DNA of 64,000 nucleotides from Candidatus Brockarchaeota archaeon (GTDB taxonomy: Archaea; Thermoproteota; EX4484-205; JAAOZP01), in NCBI GenBank assembly GCA_017601225.1, contig JAFNIX010000008.1:29022-93021 (forward strand), in the 5' to 3' direction. The notes under the pieces were generated by a model that saw only the letters and a program-made list of their open reading frames with translations, did not search any database and was not told the origin of the DNA. Positions 34,574 to 43,647 of the stretch are shown here, piece after piece; the first letter of the stretch is position 1, and every line of letters begins with the position of its first letter. Position numbers and translations under genes: made by a program.

Positions 34574-34597
34574 CCTAACTTTCGTGCGCCAATTATG

Positions 34598-34607
34598 CTT
34601 TAAAAAC
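34598..34607 (-). promoter_or_regulatory. TATA box of the M28/FtsX gene
   Basis: Minus-strand GTTTTTAAAGC, centred about 29 bases before the ATG at 34573, indicates a leaderless mRNA and rejects the longer frame beginning at 34621. Confidence 0.65.
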
Positions 34608-34830
34608 TTATCGCGACACATAGTAGTCCTACCCTTGTTTTATGTTGACTGCTGATACTTATACGTCGACCCACGCGCACCACATAGATTTTACTTCTGC
34701 AGGGAAAGCTGCTCTTCCTACTATAATCTCCTTCTAGTATACTGAGACAGTATTCTTGAAGTTTTGCCCAGCAAGTACTACTAAATGATGTAGGAAAAAC
34801 CACTCTTTATCGGAGTCAGGAAGATTCCAA

Positions 34831-34996
34831 TCGGAGTCTACTTTAACTTGGTCCAACGCTTTCTCGAGCATTATCTTCTGCTCTATTGAAGCGACGAGTT
34901 TCCTTGTGAACACTGCAGCGTCAGGATTAATCGAAATCGAGTCGATCCCTGCTCTAACAAGAAACTCTATGAACTCAGGGTAGACTGATGGGGCTT
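34831..34996 (-). repeat. PEP-synthase 3'-end remnant, copy D
   Basis: This is the best preserved copy. The minus strand reads [21 protein letters not shown], then [21 protein letters not shown], an almost intact PpsA C-terminus without internal stop. It ends at the stop codon of the next gene (34995), as if that gene's 3' flank had been replaced by it. The span 34622-34830 holds only the divergent AT-rich promoter area and no gene. Confidence 0.75.
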
Positions 34997-36158
34997 ATTC
35001 TTTAAACATCTCCGGGAAGTCTTCCTTGAGGAACTCTATTTTCTCTAGAGGGAACTTGGGCAGTTTCTCAAGCCTCTCGTCCACTGCTATGACTATATCC
35101 TCCCTGTTCAAATCTTCTTCCCTCACCTTGGCTTTATCAATGATTACCCAGCCCTTCCTGTTAACCTTGCCGAGGAACCTTAAGCCCCTCTCAGTCTTCT
35201 TAGCCAGGCGGAGCCTATAGCCTTCTAAATCATAGTATTTTCCGGATAGTGAGCTCCAGAGCTCATGCTTCACCGAACTCTCGTATTTCCTTTCTACTTC
35301 TGGATTTCCAATACAGGAAGGCCATTTATAGAGATAACGTATTCCTTCATACTTCCTTAAGGAGAAACCCGAATCTCTGTCAACAACATCAGGCATTCGG
35401 AATCTTCTGCGAAAAGGGTCCTCTGGAAAAAGTATAGTGTTTTCGTAGTATTCTCGTCTCCTTTCATTAGGTAACCATTCTCTAAACTTCCCCCGGAACT
35501 CCTTTAGCGCTTCAACCCTTACAAGCGTATTCTCCACGACCTCTTCGTCGGACATGCCGTCTATCTTGAAGCGCATCCAGCAATCAAAGTGAGAAGGGTA
35601 TACGTAAACTTCCGATCTACTAATTCCATATTTAGTGCATGCTTCGTCAAGAAGTCTAAGGAAAACATTGAAGTCTTTAATAACCGAAGGTATGAACCTC
35701 GCTACTTTCATCCTGTCTTCTCTATTGGAGAAGACTATTGCAGCAGTGTCAATAGATTCCAAGATGCTTGAAACTAAGAAATGACCAAACTTTACGGAAT
35801 AATAGGCTTCAGATATAAAGTCTAAATCCATATCCATGCCTTTTCTAACTTCAATAAAGTCGCTTACGAAGCGCACCCCATCTATAAATGGAGGGTATTG
35901 ATCTATCCAGTCGTCAGGCCACTTTATCAATCTTTTTGAATCAAAGTAAATTGACCTGAGATTCGCATTTCTGAATATTAAACCGAACTTCTTACCATCA
36001 GGAGATTTTACTGGATATTCTGTTTCCTTTCTTTTACAGACCCAGTGAAATGGGGGTTTTGAAATTAGGTCTAAGATAAACTCATAGCCGCTCCTCTCTT
36101 TTAGCTTCTTTGCAAGCTTCTTAGCCAAATCCTCTCTTTCAATCCCTGAGGAGCCCAT
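34995..36158 (-). CDS. Unknown soluble protein, partner of the giant membrane protein
   Basis: A protein of 387-395 residues depending on the start, with no recognised family. It is charged, with no signal peptide or membrane segment. Blocks include PPFHWVCKRKETEYPV, LIKWPDDWIDQYPPFIDGVRF and YVYPSHFDCWMRFKIDGMSDEE. It overlaps the end of the giant gene upstream (36139): the frame opens at 36182, and I prefer the second ATG at 36158, which still overlaps by 20 bases. Such tight coupling suggests a protein that binds the C-terminal nuclease-like domain, either as an immunity/inhibitor or as an effector subunit. Both readings are inference. Confidence 0.5.
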   Translation of the reverse strand: MGSSGIEREDLAKKLAKKLKERSGYEFILDLISKPPFHWVCKRKETEYPVKSPDGKKFGLIFRNANLRSIYFDSKRLIKWPDDWIDQYPPFIDGVRFVSDFIEVRKGMDMDLDFISEAYYSVKFGHFLVSSILESIDTAAIVFSNREDRMKVARFIPSVIKDFNVFLRLLDEACTKYGISRSEVYVYPSHFDCWMRFKIDGMSDEEVVENTLVRVEALKEFRGKFREWLPNERRREYYENTILFPEDPFRRRFRMPDVVDRDSGFSLRKYEGIRYLYKWPSCIGNPEVERKYESSVKHELWSSLSGKYYDLEGYRLRLAKKTERGLRFLGKVNRKGWVIIDKAKVREEDLNREDIVIAVDERLEKLPKFPLEKIEFLKEDFPEMFKE

Positions 36159-39100
36159 TTGTATTCCATATCCTCCACACAACTTCTATCCCATCTGGCG
36201 TTATATGCATTGCGAAACCATAAACGTTTTCAGGTAGTTTCCATCCCTCACTTATCGCATTCTGAACTTCTCTACTATTCATACGCTCTATAAGAGACTT
36301 TTTGGCTTCTTCAAGCTTGAAGTCTGGACTCCAGCTCTCTGTACATGTTAATTTGCATTCTCCTGCTAAAAATAGTTTCTTCGTACTCAAATCCCTTTCT
36401 AGTATATCAAACCAGTTATTACCAAGGTTTTGCCCAGTCTCATCCACTTCAACCTTATTAGGATCGGTGATGCAAAAGTATTCCGGATGGTTCTTGATTA
36501 TAAACTCGTTTATGAGTTTTGTGCCTAGAAGCCCTTTAGCATGCTCCTCATAGCTATCTTTCACCTCTAGGAACAAGCTCTTATACTCCTTAACCATATC
36601 TTCGCTTACTATCAGTTTTATCTTGTTTGCCTCAACGTGTTCTGCTTCAAAATCAAGTTTAAGCCATTTTTCAACTCCTTCTTGGAAGAAATTCGACCCA
36701 ATGTGAATCTCAGCGTCTTTAAAGCAGCTGGAATCGGGGTTCCATTTCATGTATGTGTTGATCCACAGCGTTTCTTCAGCCGTCACCCTAAACTGGTGTT
36801 TTATCTGAAACAGAGTGCTTCCATCGTTGTCTATTCCTTTCTCCAGCCCAGCTACATCGAGCCAGTCGCCGAGTTTAAAATCGTAGGAGAAGTCTAGCCT
36901 AGATTCTAGTTCGCCTGTCGCCGGGTTGGCGACTATGCGAACCGCTAAGGCTCTCTCGTTTTCGCCCCCTGGATTAAGAACAAAGACTGCTTGGGCACCG
37001 CCATGATGTTTCTCATCCGCCGCTATCTTTCCTTCATACTTGAAGTCCCTGCCGCCGAACTCTTGGAAACCGGCTAGCCTAACCCTTCCTGTGTCCTCGT
37101 CGAACAATACCCATCCTTTCTCAACCAAAGGTCTTACCGCGTCTCTCAGTTCAGCGAACCCTATCTTCCATGCCTTTATTTCGTAGACAGGAGTATAGCC
37201 TTCCTTCGCAACATCGTCCACATCGAACTCTAGTTTTCCGCCTAGCTCAACCTTCCTCACGTAGTAACTTGTTGCCTTTGGCTCACTGTGGAAAATACCT
37301 ACCTCATCTAAATAGCCGATCCTCCTGCAACTCGCTAGGTAAATGCCTTCTCCCCCCTTCTGGCTTATCCAGATCCCGTCAACGGAGTCCCATTTCTCTG
37401 AAAAATGATAGTCAACCCTTCCAGCACCAAGCCGGAGTGCAGGGAAGAGGCTTGCATCCCCCACCTTTATTGGAACAAGTTCAACATACTCTCCTTTCGT
37501 TAAACCCAGGTTTTCAAACATTTTTTCATGAGGAGTAACGTAGGTAGTGGCCTTCTGCATGCTTCCAGCAACCCAGTACTCCTCGCCTCCTCTCTTAATA
37601 ATCACGGTGAAAGGCTCGCCTCCCTCAAACCCGTAGGCCTGAGCCAAGCCTTCAGGAATCCTAGGATAGACCCTGTCTCCCGAGCATCTGACTGCGATTC
37701 GCCCATTCTCAACGGCTGAACACCAAGCGCTAAGCGCTGGAGCACCGTCTTCCGCAACGTATCTTAGAAACACTTTCTTAACAGCCTCAGCTACACTCTC
37801 CCCATAACGTACAGGTATATCGAAATACGCGTTGAACAGTTTAAACCCGTTTTCAAAACTGTCTCCAACCTTGGCGAGCGCCCTTCCCATGTTTTCAAGC
37901 TCTCCCGCGCCGAGGTCAGCGAGCCTCGGAGTCACTTCTAGAATAGCCTGCTCGATTTTAAGAGGATCTTCAGCATTGTAAAGCCAGCGTAGAAACTCGT
38001 CTGCAAACCTCCTACTGTCCCCGCCTATATCCTGTATTTCCTTGAGGAACCTGCTCCAGTCCTCCTCCTTCAAATCCTTAGCGGTGTTCCCGTATGCCCA
38101 GAGCAGGCCTAGGAAGGCTTTCTCGCTTAAGCCGAGCCCTTTTGAAATCTTCCAGGCGCCTTCGAGATACCCGTTTGTGAATTCCACGATCCTGCTTAAC
38201 GAGGCCTCGTCCTCCCTGATCAGGTTCAGATACTCTTTAAACCTCTGGTTCTGCTCTGAGAGGTAGAGCGAGGCCGCGACCTTTCCGGCTGCAAGGCTTC
38301 CCAGGGCGACGCCGAAGTCCCACAGGGGCGGGGTGACCCAGTTGTAGACGCCTCTTAGGAAGCTCTTTATCTTACCCCGCCATGAGAGCAGCCTGGGCCC
38401 GTCTGTGAAGAACCTGTAGTAGGTGTAAGCGTAGACGAGGAAGGATAAGGCTGTTCCGACGACCCTGCCCCACGCCCTGCCCTTCTCATACTCCGACGCA
38501 TCAACATTGCCGAAGACGAGGAAAAGATCTCTCACAGTCAGGTCTGCGAGAAGGTCGAGGGCAGTGTTCTCAGCTATGAGCATCCTGCCCTCCTTAACCC
38601 TGTCGCCGAGGCTCCTGAAGAACAGTGATGCGTTCACATAGCCATTGTTTGAAGCCTTCTGCGAGAAACCGTCAAGGGCTTCCACGACTTTCCCAAGCCT
38701 GTCGTAGGCCCAGTATGCTTCAACAATCTCGATAAGGTTTACAGCGGCGCTCGCAGCCATCATTTGCGGTATTAGGGTTGAAGTGAGGTAAGCCTTGGCT
38801 TCAGCCAGCAGGGTTCCCCCACCAATGGGTATCGCTAACACGACGAGTATAGCTGTGGTTAAGATTATTCCCCACGCCTTCTCCTTTATCCCGTCCCAGA
38901 AACCTGTCCAGAAGGGTGACTGCTCCACGCCGAGCGTGAAGAAGGCTTCCGCCACAATGCCGGAGCCGTAGAGAAGCTGGACACTGTAGGCTTGGCCGGT
39001 TGGGGCGAGTGAGCTCGCCAGAATAACGGTGTCACTCAGTCTCTTTACTTCAAACGGGCTGCTGAAGTTCTCCCATAACGGTTGCAGGGATTGCCCCACT

Positions 39101-41352
39101 GGGGCAGGGAAGCCTGCAACATCATAGCGGAAAACCCTGAGCCTGTAGCACGCGTTGAAGCCGGCGTAGTTCCTTACTTGAACGGATTTTAAAGGCCCGT
39201 CTCCCTTAACCGTTAAAGGACGGTAGATAAGCGTCAGGAAGCCTGTTTCCCCGGAGGGCTTTGAAAACCTGCTCGCATCCGTAAGCCTCTGCCAGCGGAT
39301 CCTGAGTTCTCCTTGAAGACCCGTATCCCTTATGTATTTGCTGACGGTCAGGTTGTAGGATGCGAAAAGGCTCGCGTTCATAAGTAGGCTCCGGCTTTTA
39401 ACCCAGGTTTCGCAGAGGAGCGTAGCATTATATTCTCCGGGTATCCTCCCGTGTCTAAGGTCCTCCCTGGTTACGTTCAGCATTCCGCATACTGTTGTCT
39501 CGTTGAGAACGCCGTGGTCGGTGAAGAGTCTTTCAACACTCTGCATAACGTACCTTGCTTCACCCTCCACCTGCTCACCCATGCTTAACTCAAGCCCGAG
39601 CAGAGGGCTTGAGAGGGCCAACGGGGCGAAGACCCCGTAGGTCAGGTTTTCCCCTAGGAGAAGCGGGATAACCGTGCCGTTAACACCGTTCATCAAACCT
39701 CTCAGCATGGCTTCGAAAACGCTTACGCCGACGCCCTGCATGCGTATGTGAACGTATCTACGGTACCCCGGGATGGTTACGTTCATCCCCGCGAACCGTG
39801 CCGGTATGAATACGAATTCCTCCTCGAAGTGCTCAGGCACCGCTATGACGTGCTCCTCATACTCCTCGCCGGCTGGGCCTGCTGGCGATGGCGGCGTGTA
39901 GTTCAGCGGAACCCAGGTTAGCGAGCGGAACCAGTATGTGCCTGCTGGCGGAGCACGGTGGACATACCAGACGTCTGGGAAGACGATGATATGCTGGTGC
40001 CGAACCTGGTAGGTGTAGGAGAAAAAGTAGGTTTCACCCGGCTCTAGGTCTGGGAGGTCTATCGGGTTCCTTATGTGACCGGTGGCTTGCAGAGGATTGT
40101 CCCTCCACTCGTGCCAGACGGGTAGGAACCTTACTGAGGTTGCCCTGCTCCCACCGGTGTTTCTAAGACTCATCTCCAGCCTGACGCACCCGGGTTTTGA
40201 AACATCCACGTTTAGGATTGAGACGGATATTGAGGGGAACTCTTGCCCCACGATCCTTATGCTGACACTCGTCTCCCTCGACCCGTCTGTGAAGACAGCG
40301 TTTCCCTCAAGCGTTAAAGTAATGTTGTGAAGCCCTTTTTCCGTAGCCTTCAGGAAGAACATTCCGAAGGGCTGCGAGTTCGTGAGGCGGGCGCTGTCCT
40401 GCCCTATCGCCTGAAAACCGCTCGAAGGCTTAACCCTTAGCACCGCGTTCAACGGCTCATCCTCAGGATCAACGTGGAACCAGTCTACGTAGTAGTATAT
40501 TGTGAAGTTGTTTCCAACGGGAACGTCCCACCAGGAGCCTTCCCCCTCTATCTCCCAGTTTGAGCCGGGTGGAAGAGTCAGGTTCCTGAAAACGATTATC
40601 CTGATGGTGTACGCTGGAAACAGGATTCTAAGCGCCTCAGTGTGCTCAGGCACTAGCGTCAATATTTCCTGCTGGTGCTCCGGCACAGTAACCTCCATGC
40701 TTAAGCCCTGTGTAACAGTCTGGTTGCCAAGCATCACTGAAGTGTTTAGGAAAGGCTTGATCAGCCTGGTTATAGTAGAGTTGTCATCCAGACTCCTGTA
40801 GGTCACGTTGAGAAAAGGCAGGAGGCTCTTAACACGATAGTATCTTACGAGGGTTTCGTTCCAAGTCTCATAGATTATCCTGACGCTGGTGGAGTTAAAG
40901 TACGTGTAGCTGAGAGTTTCGTTTGAAACCAGAGGGATCCTTATTTTAACGCTTCCGTCGGAAGGCTTCTCAACCCGTAGGCCGGTGAGGTTCAGCGTGA
41001 CCATGCTCCCGTTGACTTCAACCGGGATAGTGCCATTCGGATAGATGCTTCCCAACGCCCTTCTGAAATCCTGCTCAGAGCAACCCCTGCTCACGTTTGA
41101 AGCGAAAAACCTCCAGAGCCTCTCAGCGTAAGAAGCGTTAAACCCTTCTGGAACAATATACTCGCACTCTTTAATCGGGTCTGACTCTGACGGCAGGGCA
41201 TTGTTAAGATAGTTTTCAAGCCTGCTCAGAAAATCCTCGTAGCCTTCCTGCTGGGCCAGTGTTCTTGGGAAGAGGAGGCGGGGCGTCAGCTCAATGCTTA
41301 AAGCCAGCAGGATTAGGAGGGTTCCAGCAGCCTTAACCCGTAGGCTTCTCAT
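36139..41352 (-). CDS. Giant surface-to-cytoplasm membrane protein with nuclease-like C-terminus
   Basis: A 1737-residue protein. A signal peptide (residues 1-33) precedes an ectodomain of about 780 residues with roughly two dozen N-x-S/T sequons. Hydrophobic segments lie near 825-845, 970 and 1015-1030. After the first one only a single sequon occurs in about 900 residues, so the C-terminal half is probably cytoplasmic. Around 1230-1320 two blocks resemble tandem swapped-hairpin (AbrB-like) units (PRIPEGLAQAYGFEGGEPF and TPHEKMFENLGLTKGEYVEL). The end carries NNWFDILERD, then LFLAGECKLT, a plausible PD-(D/E)XK core (D, E-x-K). It is coupled at both ends to neighbours. A sensor-effector or contact-dependent toxin is proposed; no family match was found. 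Confidence 0.55.
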   Translation of the reverse strand: MRSLRVKAAGTLLILLALSIELTPRLLFPRTLAQQEGYEDFLSRLENYLNNALPSESDPIKECEYIVPEGFNASYAERLWRFFASNVSRGCSEQDFRRALGSIYPNGTIPVEVNGSMVTLNLTGLRVEKPSDGSVKIRIPLVSNETLSYTYFNSTSVRIIYETWNETLVRYYRVKSLLPFLNVTYRSLDDNSTITRLIKPFLNTSVMLGNQTVTQGLSMEVTVPEHQQEILTLVPEHTEALRILFPAYTIRIIVFRNLTLPPGSNWEIEGEGSWWDVPVGNNFTIYYYVDWFHVDPEDEPLNAVLRVKPSSGFQAIGQDSARLTNSQPFGMFFLKATEKGLHNITLTLEGNAVFTDGSRETSVSIRIVGQEFPSISVSILNVDVSKPGCVRLEMSLRNTGGSRATSVRFLPVWHEWRDNPLQATGHIRNPIDLPDLEPGETYFFSYTYQVRHQHIIVFPDVWYVHRAPPAGTYWFRSLTWVPLNYTPPSPAGPAGEEYEEHVIAVPEHFEEEFVFIPARFAGMNVTIPGYRRYVHIRMQGVGVSVFEAMLRGLMNGVNGTVIPLLLGENLTYGVFAPLALSSPLLGLELSMGEQVEGEARYVMQSVERLFTDHGVLNETTVCGMLNVTREDLRHGRIPGEYNATLLCETWVKSRSLLMNASLFASYNLTVSKYIRDTGLQGELRIRWQRLTDASRFSKPSGETGFLTLIYRPLTVKGDGPLKSVQVRNYAGFNACYRLRVFRYDVAGFPAPVGQSLQPLWENFSSPFEVKRLSDTVILASSLAPTGQAYSVQLLYGSGIVAEAFFTLGVEQSPFWTGFWDGIKEKAWGIILTTAILVVLAIPIGGGTLLAEAKAYLTSTLIPQMMAASAAVNLIEIVEAYWAYDRLGKVVEALDGFSQKASNNGYVNASLFFRSLGDRVKEGRMLIAENTALDLLADLTVRDLFLVFGNVDASEYEKGRAWGRVVGTALSFLVYAYTYYRFFTDGPRLLSWRGKIKSFLRGVYNWVTPPLWDFGVALGSLAAGKVAASLYLSEQNQRFKEYLNLIREDEASLSRIVEFTNGYLEGAWKISKGLGLSEKAFLGLLWAYGNTAKDLKEEDWSRFLKEIQDIGGDSRRFADEFLRWLYNAEDPLKIEQAILEVTPRLADLGAGELENMGRALAKVGDSFENGFKLFNAYFDIPVRYGESVAEAVKKVFLRYVAEDGAPALSAWCSAVENGRIAVRCSGDRVYPRIPEGLAQAYGFEGGEPFTVIIKRGGEEYWVAGSMQKATTYVTPHEKMFENLGLTKGEYVELVPIKVGDASLFPALRLGAGRVDYHFSEKWDSVDGIWISQKGGEGIYLASCRRIGYLDEVGIFHSEPKATSYYVRKVELGGKLEFDVDDVAKEGYTPVYEIKAWKIGFAELRDAVRPLVEKGWVLFDEDTGRVRLAGFQEFGGRDFKYEGKIAADEKHHGGAQAVFVLNPGGENERALAVRIVANPATGELESRLDFSYDFKLGDWLDVAGLEKGIDNDGSTLFQIKHQFRVTAEETLWINTYMKWNPDSSCFKDAEIHIGSNFFQEGVEKWLKLDFEAEHVEANKIKLIVSEDMVKEYKSLFLEVKDSYEEHAKGLLGTKLINEFIIKNHPEYFCITDPNKVEVDETGQNLGNNWFDILERDLSTKKLFLAGECKLTCTESWSPDFKLEEAKKSLIERMNSREVQNAISEGWKLPENVYGFAMHITPDGIEVVWRIWNTNGLLRD

Positions 41353-42491
41353 TTCCCATGCTTAAGCCTTTTAGAGAAAGCGAGATAAATCAGAAAAGCC
41401 ATTATCACGATTAGGAGGATGAAGAGAACCATGTTTTCCAGCCTACTCCTCCTAATGTTTTCACTCAGCTCAGCCACCTGCTGATTCTGCCTAGTAATGT
41501 TCACCATAAGCTCGAAAATCTGGCGGTCGAGAACGCTGATACTCTGGTTTATCTCCCTGGCTTGAACCTTAAGCCTCTCGTTCTCCTCCCACAGGAATTC
41601 CACCTGCCTACCGGTCTCGTTTAAGACGGAAATTGCAGCCTCATAATCGTCTAGGAGAAGCCTGTAGAGTATTCTCAAGCCTGTTTCAAGCCTAACGCTC
41701 GACCCAACAAGATCGCTGCCAGGCGTGACTACGAAAACGTTCAGCACGCCGTCATCCCTAACCCTCACGATGAGGCTCTGCCCAATCCTCGAAACGTTCT
41801 CCTCGGTGAAGCTGCCGTCAAGCCTCGTAAGCCTGGCACCCATGTTCACAATCTCCCCGCCGTAGGTGAAAGCTACAATTGTTTCATCCACACCCACGCT
41901 TACTGAGGAGAGCCTGAGCTCAGGTGGAATCTGCGTTGGCTCTCCGACGACCCTGATCATGAAGTCTCCCGGCTTTTTGCTAGTTGCGTTTATAGACGCT
42001 GAGAAGGTATGCGTATCCACGTTGACTATGAAACTGTTGTTGGAGAAAGGAGGATCGTTGTCAACACTGATCCAGAGCTGGGAGCCGTCAAGCGTGAACA
42101 TGGGTATGATAACAATGTAGAAATCCCCGGTTACAACTACGTTGGGAAGATCAATAGTGTACCAGTCTAAAACACCGTCTTTAAACGCGGTTTTGAAAGA
42201 GAATGCTGCGGAGTACTTAGTGTTGAGACCGCTGTCCCATATCTGAACGTAGAAGTAAGCGGAACCCTTAACCGAGCAGACGCCGTGAACCCTTACGGAT
42301 TTAATCCTCCAGCTTGACGAGGGCGGGGAAAACCTTACCGCGGCGCCACCAGGGTAGAAATCGCTCCAAGCATAGTCGAAATCGCCATCATCGTATGAGA
42401 GCTCGAAGGGAGAGGCGTAAGACTTCAGGGGGCTTAGGAAGAGGGTTGAGGATAAGGCTAGGGTTAGAACAAGCATAATAGTCCTAACCAT
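41349..42491 (-). CDS. Surface protein: beta-sandwich, coiled coil, C-terminal membrane anchor
   Basis: A 380-residue exported protein. A signal peptide (VRTIMLVLTLALSSTLFLSP) is followed by a beta-rich domain of about 180 residues (SYDDGDFDYAWSDFYPGG and similar). A coiled coil with hydroxyl-rich sequons comes next (about 285-350, EENERLKVQAREINQSISVLD), then one transmembrane helix and a basic tail (KRLKHGK). The tail keeps it in the membrane with the body outside. The frame opens at 42551, but a TATA box at 42511-42524 puts the ATG at 42491. It overlaps the giant gene by four bases and heads the operon, so it is probably its membrane partner or stalk. Confidence 0.62.
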   Translation of the reverse strand: MVRTIMLVLTLALSSTLFLSPLKSYASPFELSYDDGDFDYAWSDFYPGGAAVRFSPPSSSWRIKSVRVHGVCSVKGSAYFYVQIWDSGLNTKYSAAFSFKTAFKDGVLDWYTIDLPNVVVTGDFYIVIIPMFTLDGSQLWISVDNDPPFSNNSFIVNVDTHTFSASINATSKKPGDFMIRVVGEPTQIPPELRLSSVSVGVDETIVAFTYGGEIVNMGARLTRLDGSFTEENVSRIGQSLIVRVRDDGVLNVFVVTPGSDLVGSSVRLETGLRILYRLLLDDYEAAISVLNETGRQVEFLWEENERLKVQAREINQSISVLDRQIFELMVNITRQNQQVAELSENIRRSRLENMVLFILLIVIMAFLIYLAFSKRLKHGK

Positions 42492-42510
42492 GGCTGGAGT
42501 ATTAAGGGTT

Positions 42511-42524
42511 AAGGTTTTAAATAA
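42511..42524 (-). promoter_or_regulatory. TATA box of the surface-protein operon
   Basis: Minus-strand CTTATTTAAAACC is centred about 27 bases before the ATG at 42491. It should drive the three-gene operon 42491-34995 as one leaderless-start transcript. Confidence 0.65.
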
Positions 42525-42614
42525 GTTTTTCGAATAACAGCATATTCTCATCCAATTAGGAATGAATCAAGAGGTTTTTAAGCACCAATGTGGCGGAATA
42601 TTCTTCTAGGAAAA

Positions 42615-42625
42615 ACTTTTATTTT
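42615..42625 (+). promoter_or_regulatory. TATA box of the zinc-finger gene
   Basis: ACTTTTATTTT lies about 27 bases before the ATG at 42647, making that ATG the start instead of the upstream one at 42590. Confidence 0.55.
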
Positions 42626-42646
42626 TTGAAAACGATTATAATTGTA

Positions 42647-43465
42647 ATGCTGCAACGCTGCCATGTTTGTGGCAAGACCGGTGGGGATTGCAAGCCATGC
42701 GGGTATTGCGGATGGTGGTTCTGCGGGAAGCATATTGACCCTGAGCAGCATGGATGCACGGGTAGGGCGAGGCAGACCCGTATCGCGAGCCTCCAGCAGG
42801 ATGAGGGCGGGCAAGCGGGGATGCAGCGCTTGGAGAAGCCTTCAGGGCCTAAGAGGGGGCTTAGCCCGGAGATGTTTAAAGGTTTTTCGAAACTCTGCGT
42901 CTCCTATGTTCATGCTTTAAAGGGGAGGGAGATCGACTATACTCCTGAATCACTATTGATAGTTGATAAAGCGATCAACGAAGGTTGGCCTAAGGACTTT
43001 TTCAAAGGTGTTGAGCCAGCGGGATCCTTCAGCCTGAGTGAAATCAGGAACTTGCCTGCTAGAAGCGGTGAAATGTTAACGATAATTATCCTGGTTTTCG
43101 GCAGCTATCTTGGGGAAGTGATCCTGAGAAACATTGGGGGAGGGTGGGAGATGGATGAGCATGCGATGTTTAAATGGGGTGTCACGGTGCCCGCGGGAAA
43201 CAGAGTTTTCCTAGTCAACGTTTTCCACATAGCGCATGAAAGCCTCATTGAGCCTTCGAAGCTTTTCAATTCGTACGTGATGGCTGAGGTTCATAAAAAC
43301 CTTGTTGACAAGGGTGGGGTGGAAGCCTTTAAAAGGAGGGAGGATTTTGAAAGAGAGGTTAAGGCCTTCTACGAGAGACATATGGATGTGATTAAGAAAG
43401 TCTTGGAGCCCGGTGAAAATCCTCCGGGCTTCTACGGCTACTTTCTGGTTGGAAACAACCAATAG
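42647..43465 (+). CDS. AN1-like zinc-finger protein with DUF3806-like domain
   Basis: A 272-residue protein. The N-terminus is a zinc module (CHVCGKTGGDCKPCGYCGWW, then FCGKHIDPEQHGC) with the Cys/His spacing of AN1-type fingers. A flexible linker follows. The C-terminal domain (about 130-250) contains IILVFGSYLGEVILRNIGGGW and a later VFHIAHE, similar to bacterial DUF3806-like proteins in which G-(A/S)-Y-x-GE-V-(I/L)-R is conserved. The function is unknown; the finger suggests protein or nucleic-acid binding. The frame is open from 42590, but the TATA position favours 42647. Its 3' end is duplicated at 12496-12570. Confidence 0.62.
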   Translation: MLQRCHVCGKTGGDCKPCGYCGWWFCGKHIDPEQHGCTGRARQTRIASLQQDEGGQAGMQRLEKPSGPKRGLSPEMFKGFSKLCVSYVHALKGREIDYTPESLLIVDKAINEGWPKDFFKGVEPAGSFSLSEIRNLPARSGEMLTIIILVFGSYLGEVILRNIGGGWEMDEHAMFKWGVTVPAGNRVFLVNVFHIAHESLIEPSKLFNSYVMAEVHKNLVDKGGVEAFKRREDFEREVKAFYERHMDVIKKVLEPGENPPGFYGYFLVGNNQ

Positions 43466-43647
43466 ATGGCACAGGCGGCTGGCAAGGCTGATTCAAATTA
43501 AAAATGGCCTAGCAAGCGTTGAAAACTAACAATAGAACACGCTTTAAGCTTAGAATCAAACCATATAAAGAGCATGTGTGTTAAAATTCAGAAATATAGT
43601 TATGACATAGTAGTAGAGATTTATATGGGAGGTTAGATGGCCGCCTC

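Noticed and set aside
37170..37719. Long plus-strand ORFs opposite the giant gene
   Set aside because: They mirror the codon pattern of the 1737-residue gene and have no protein-like motif or start signal.
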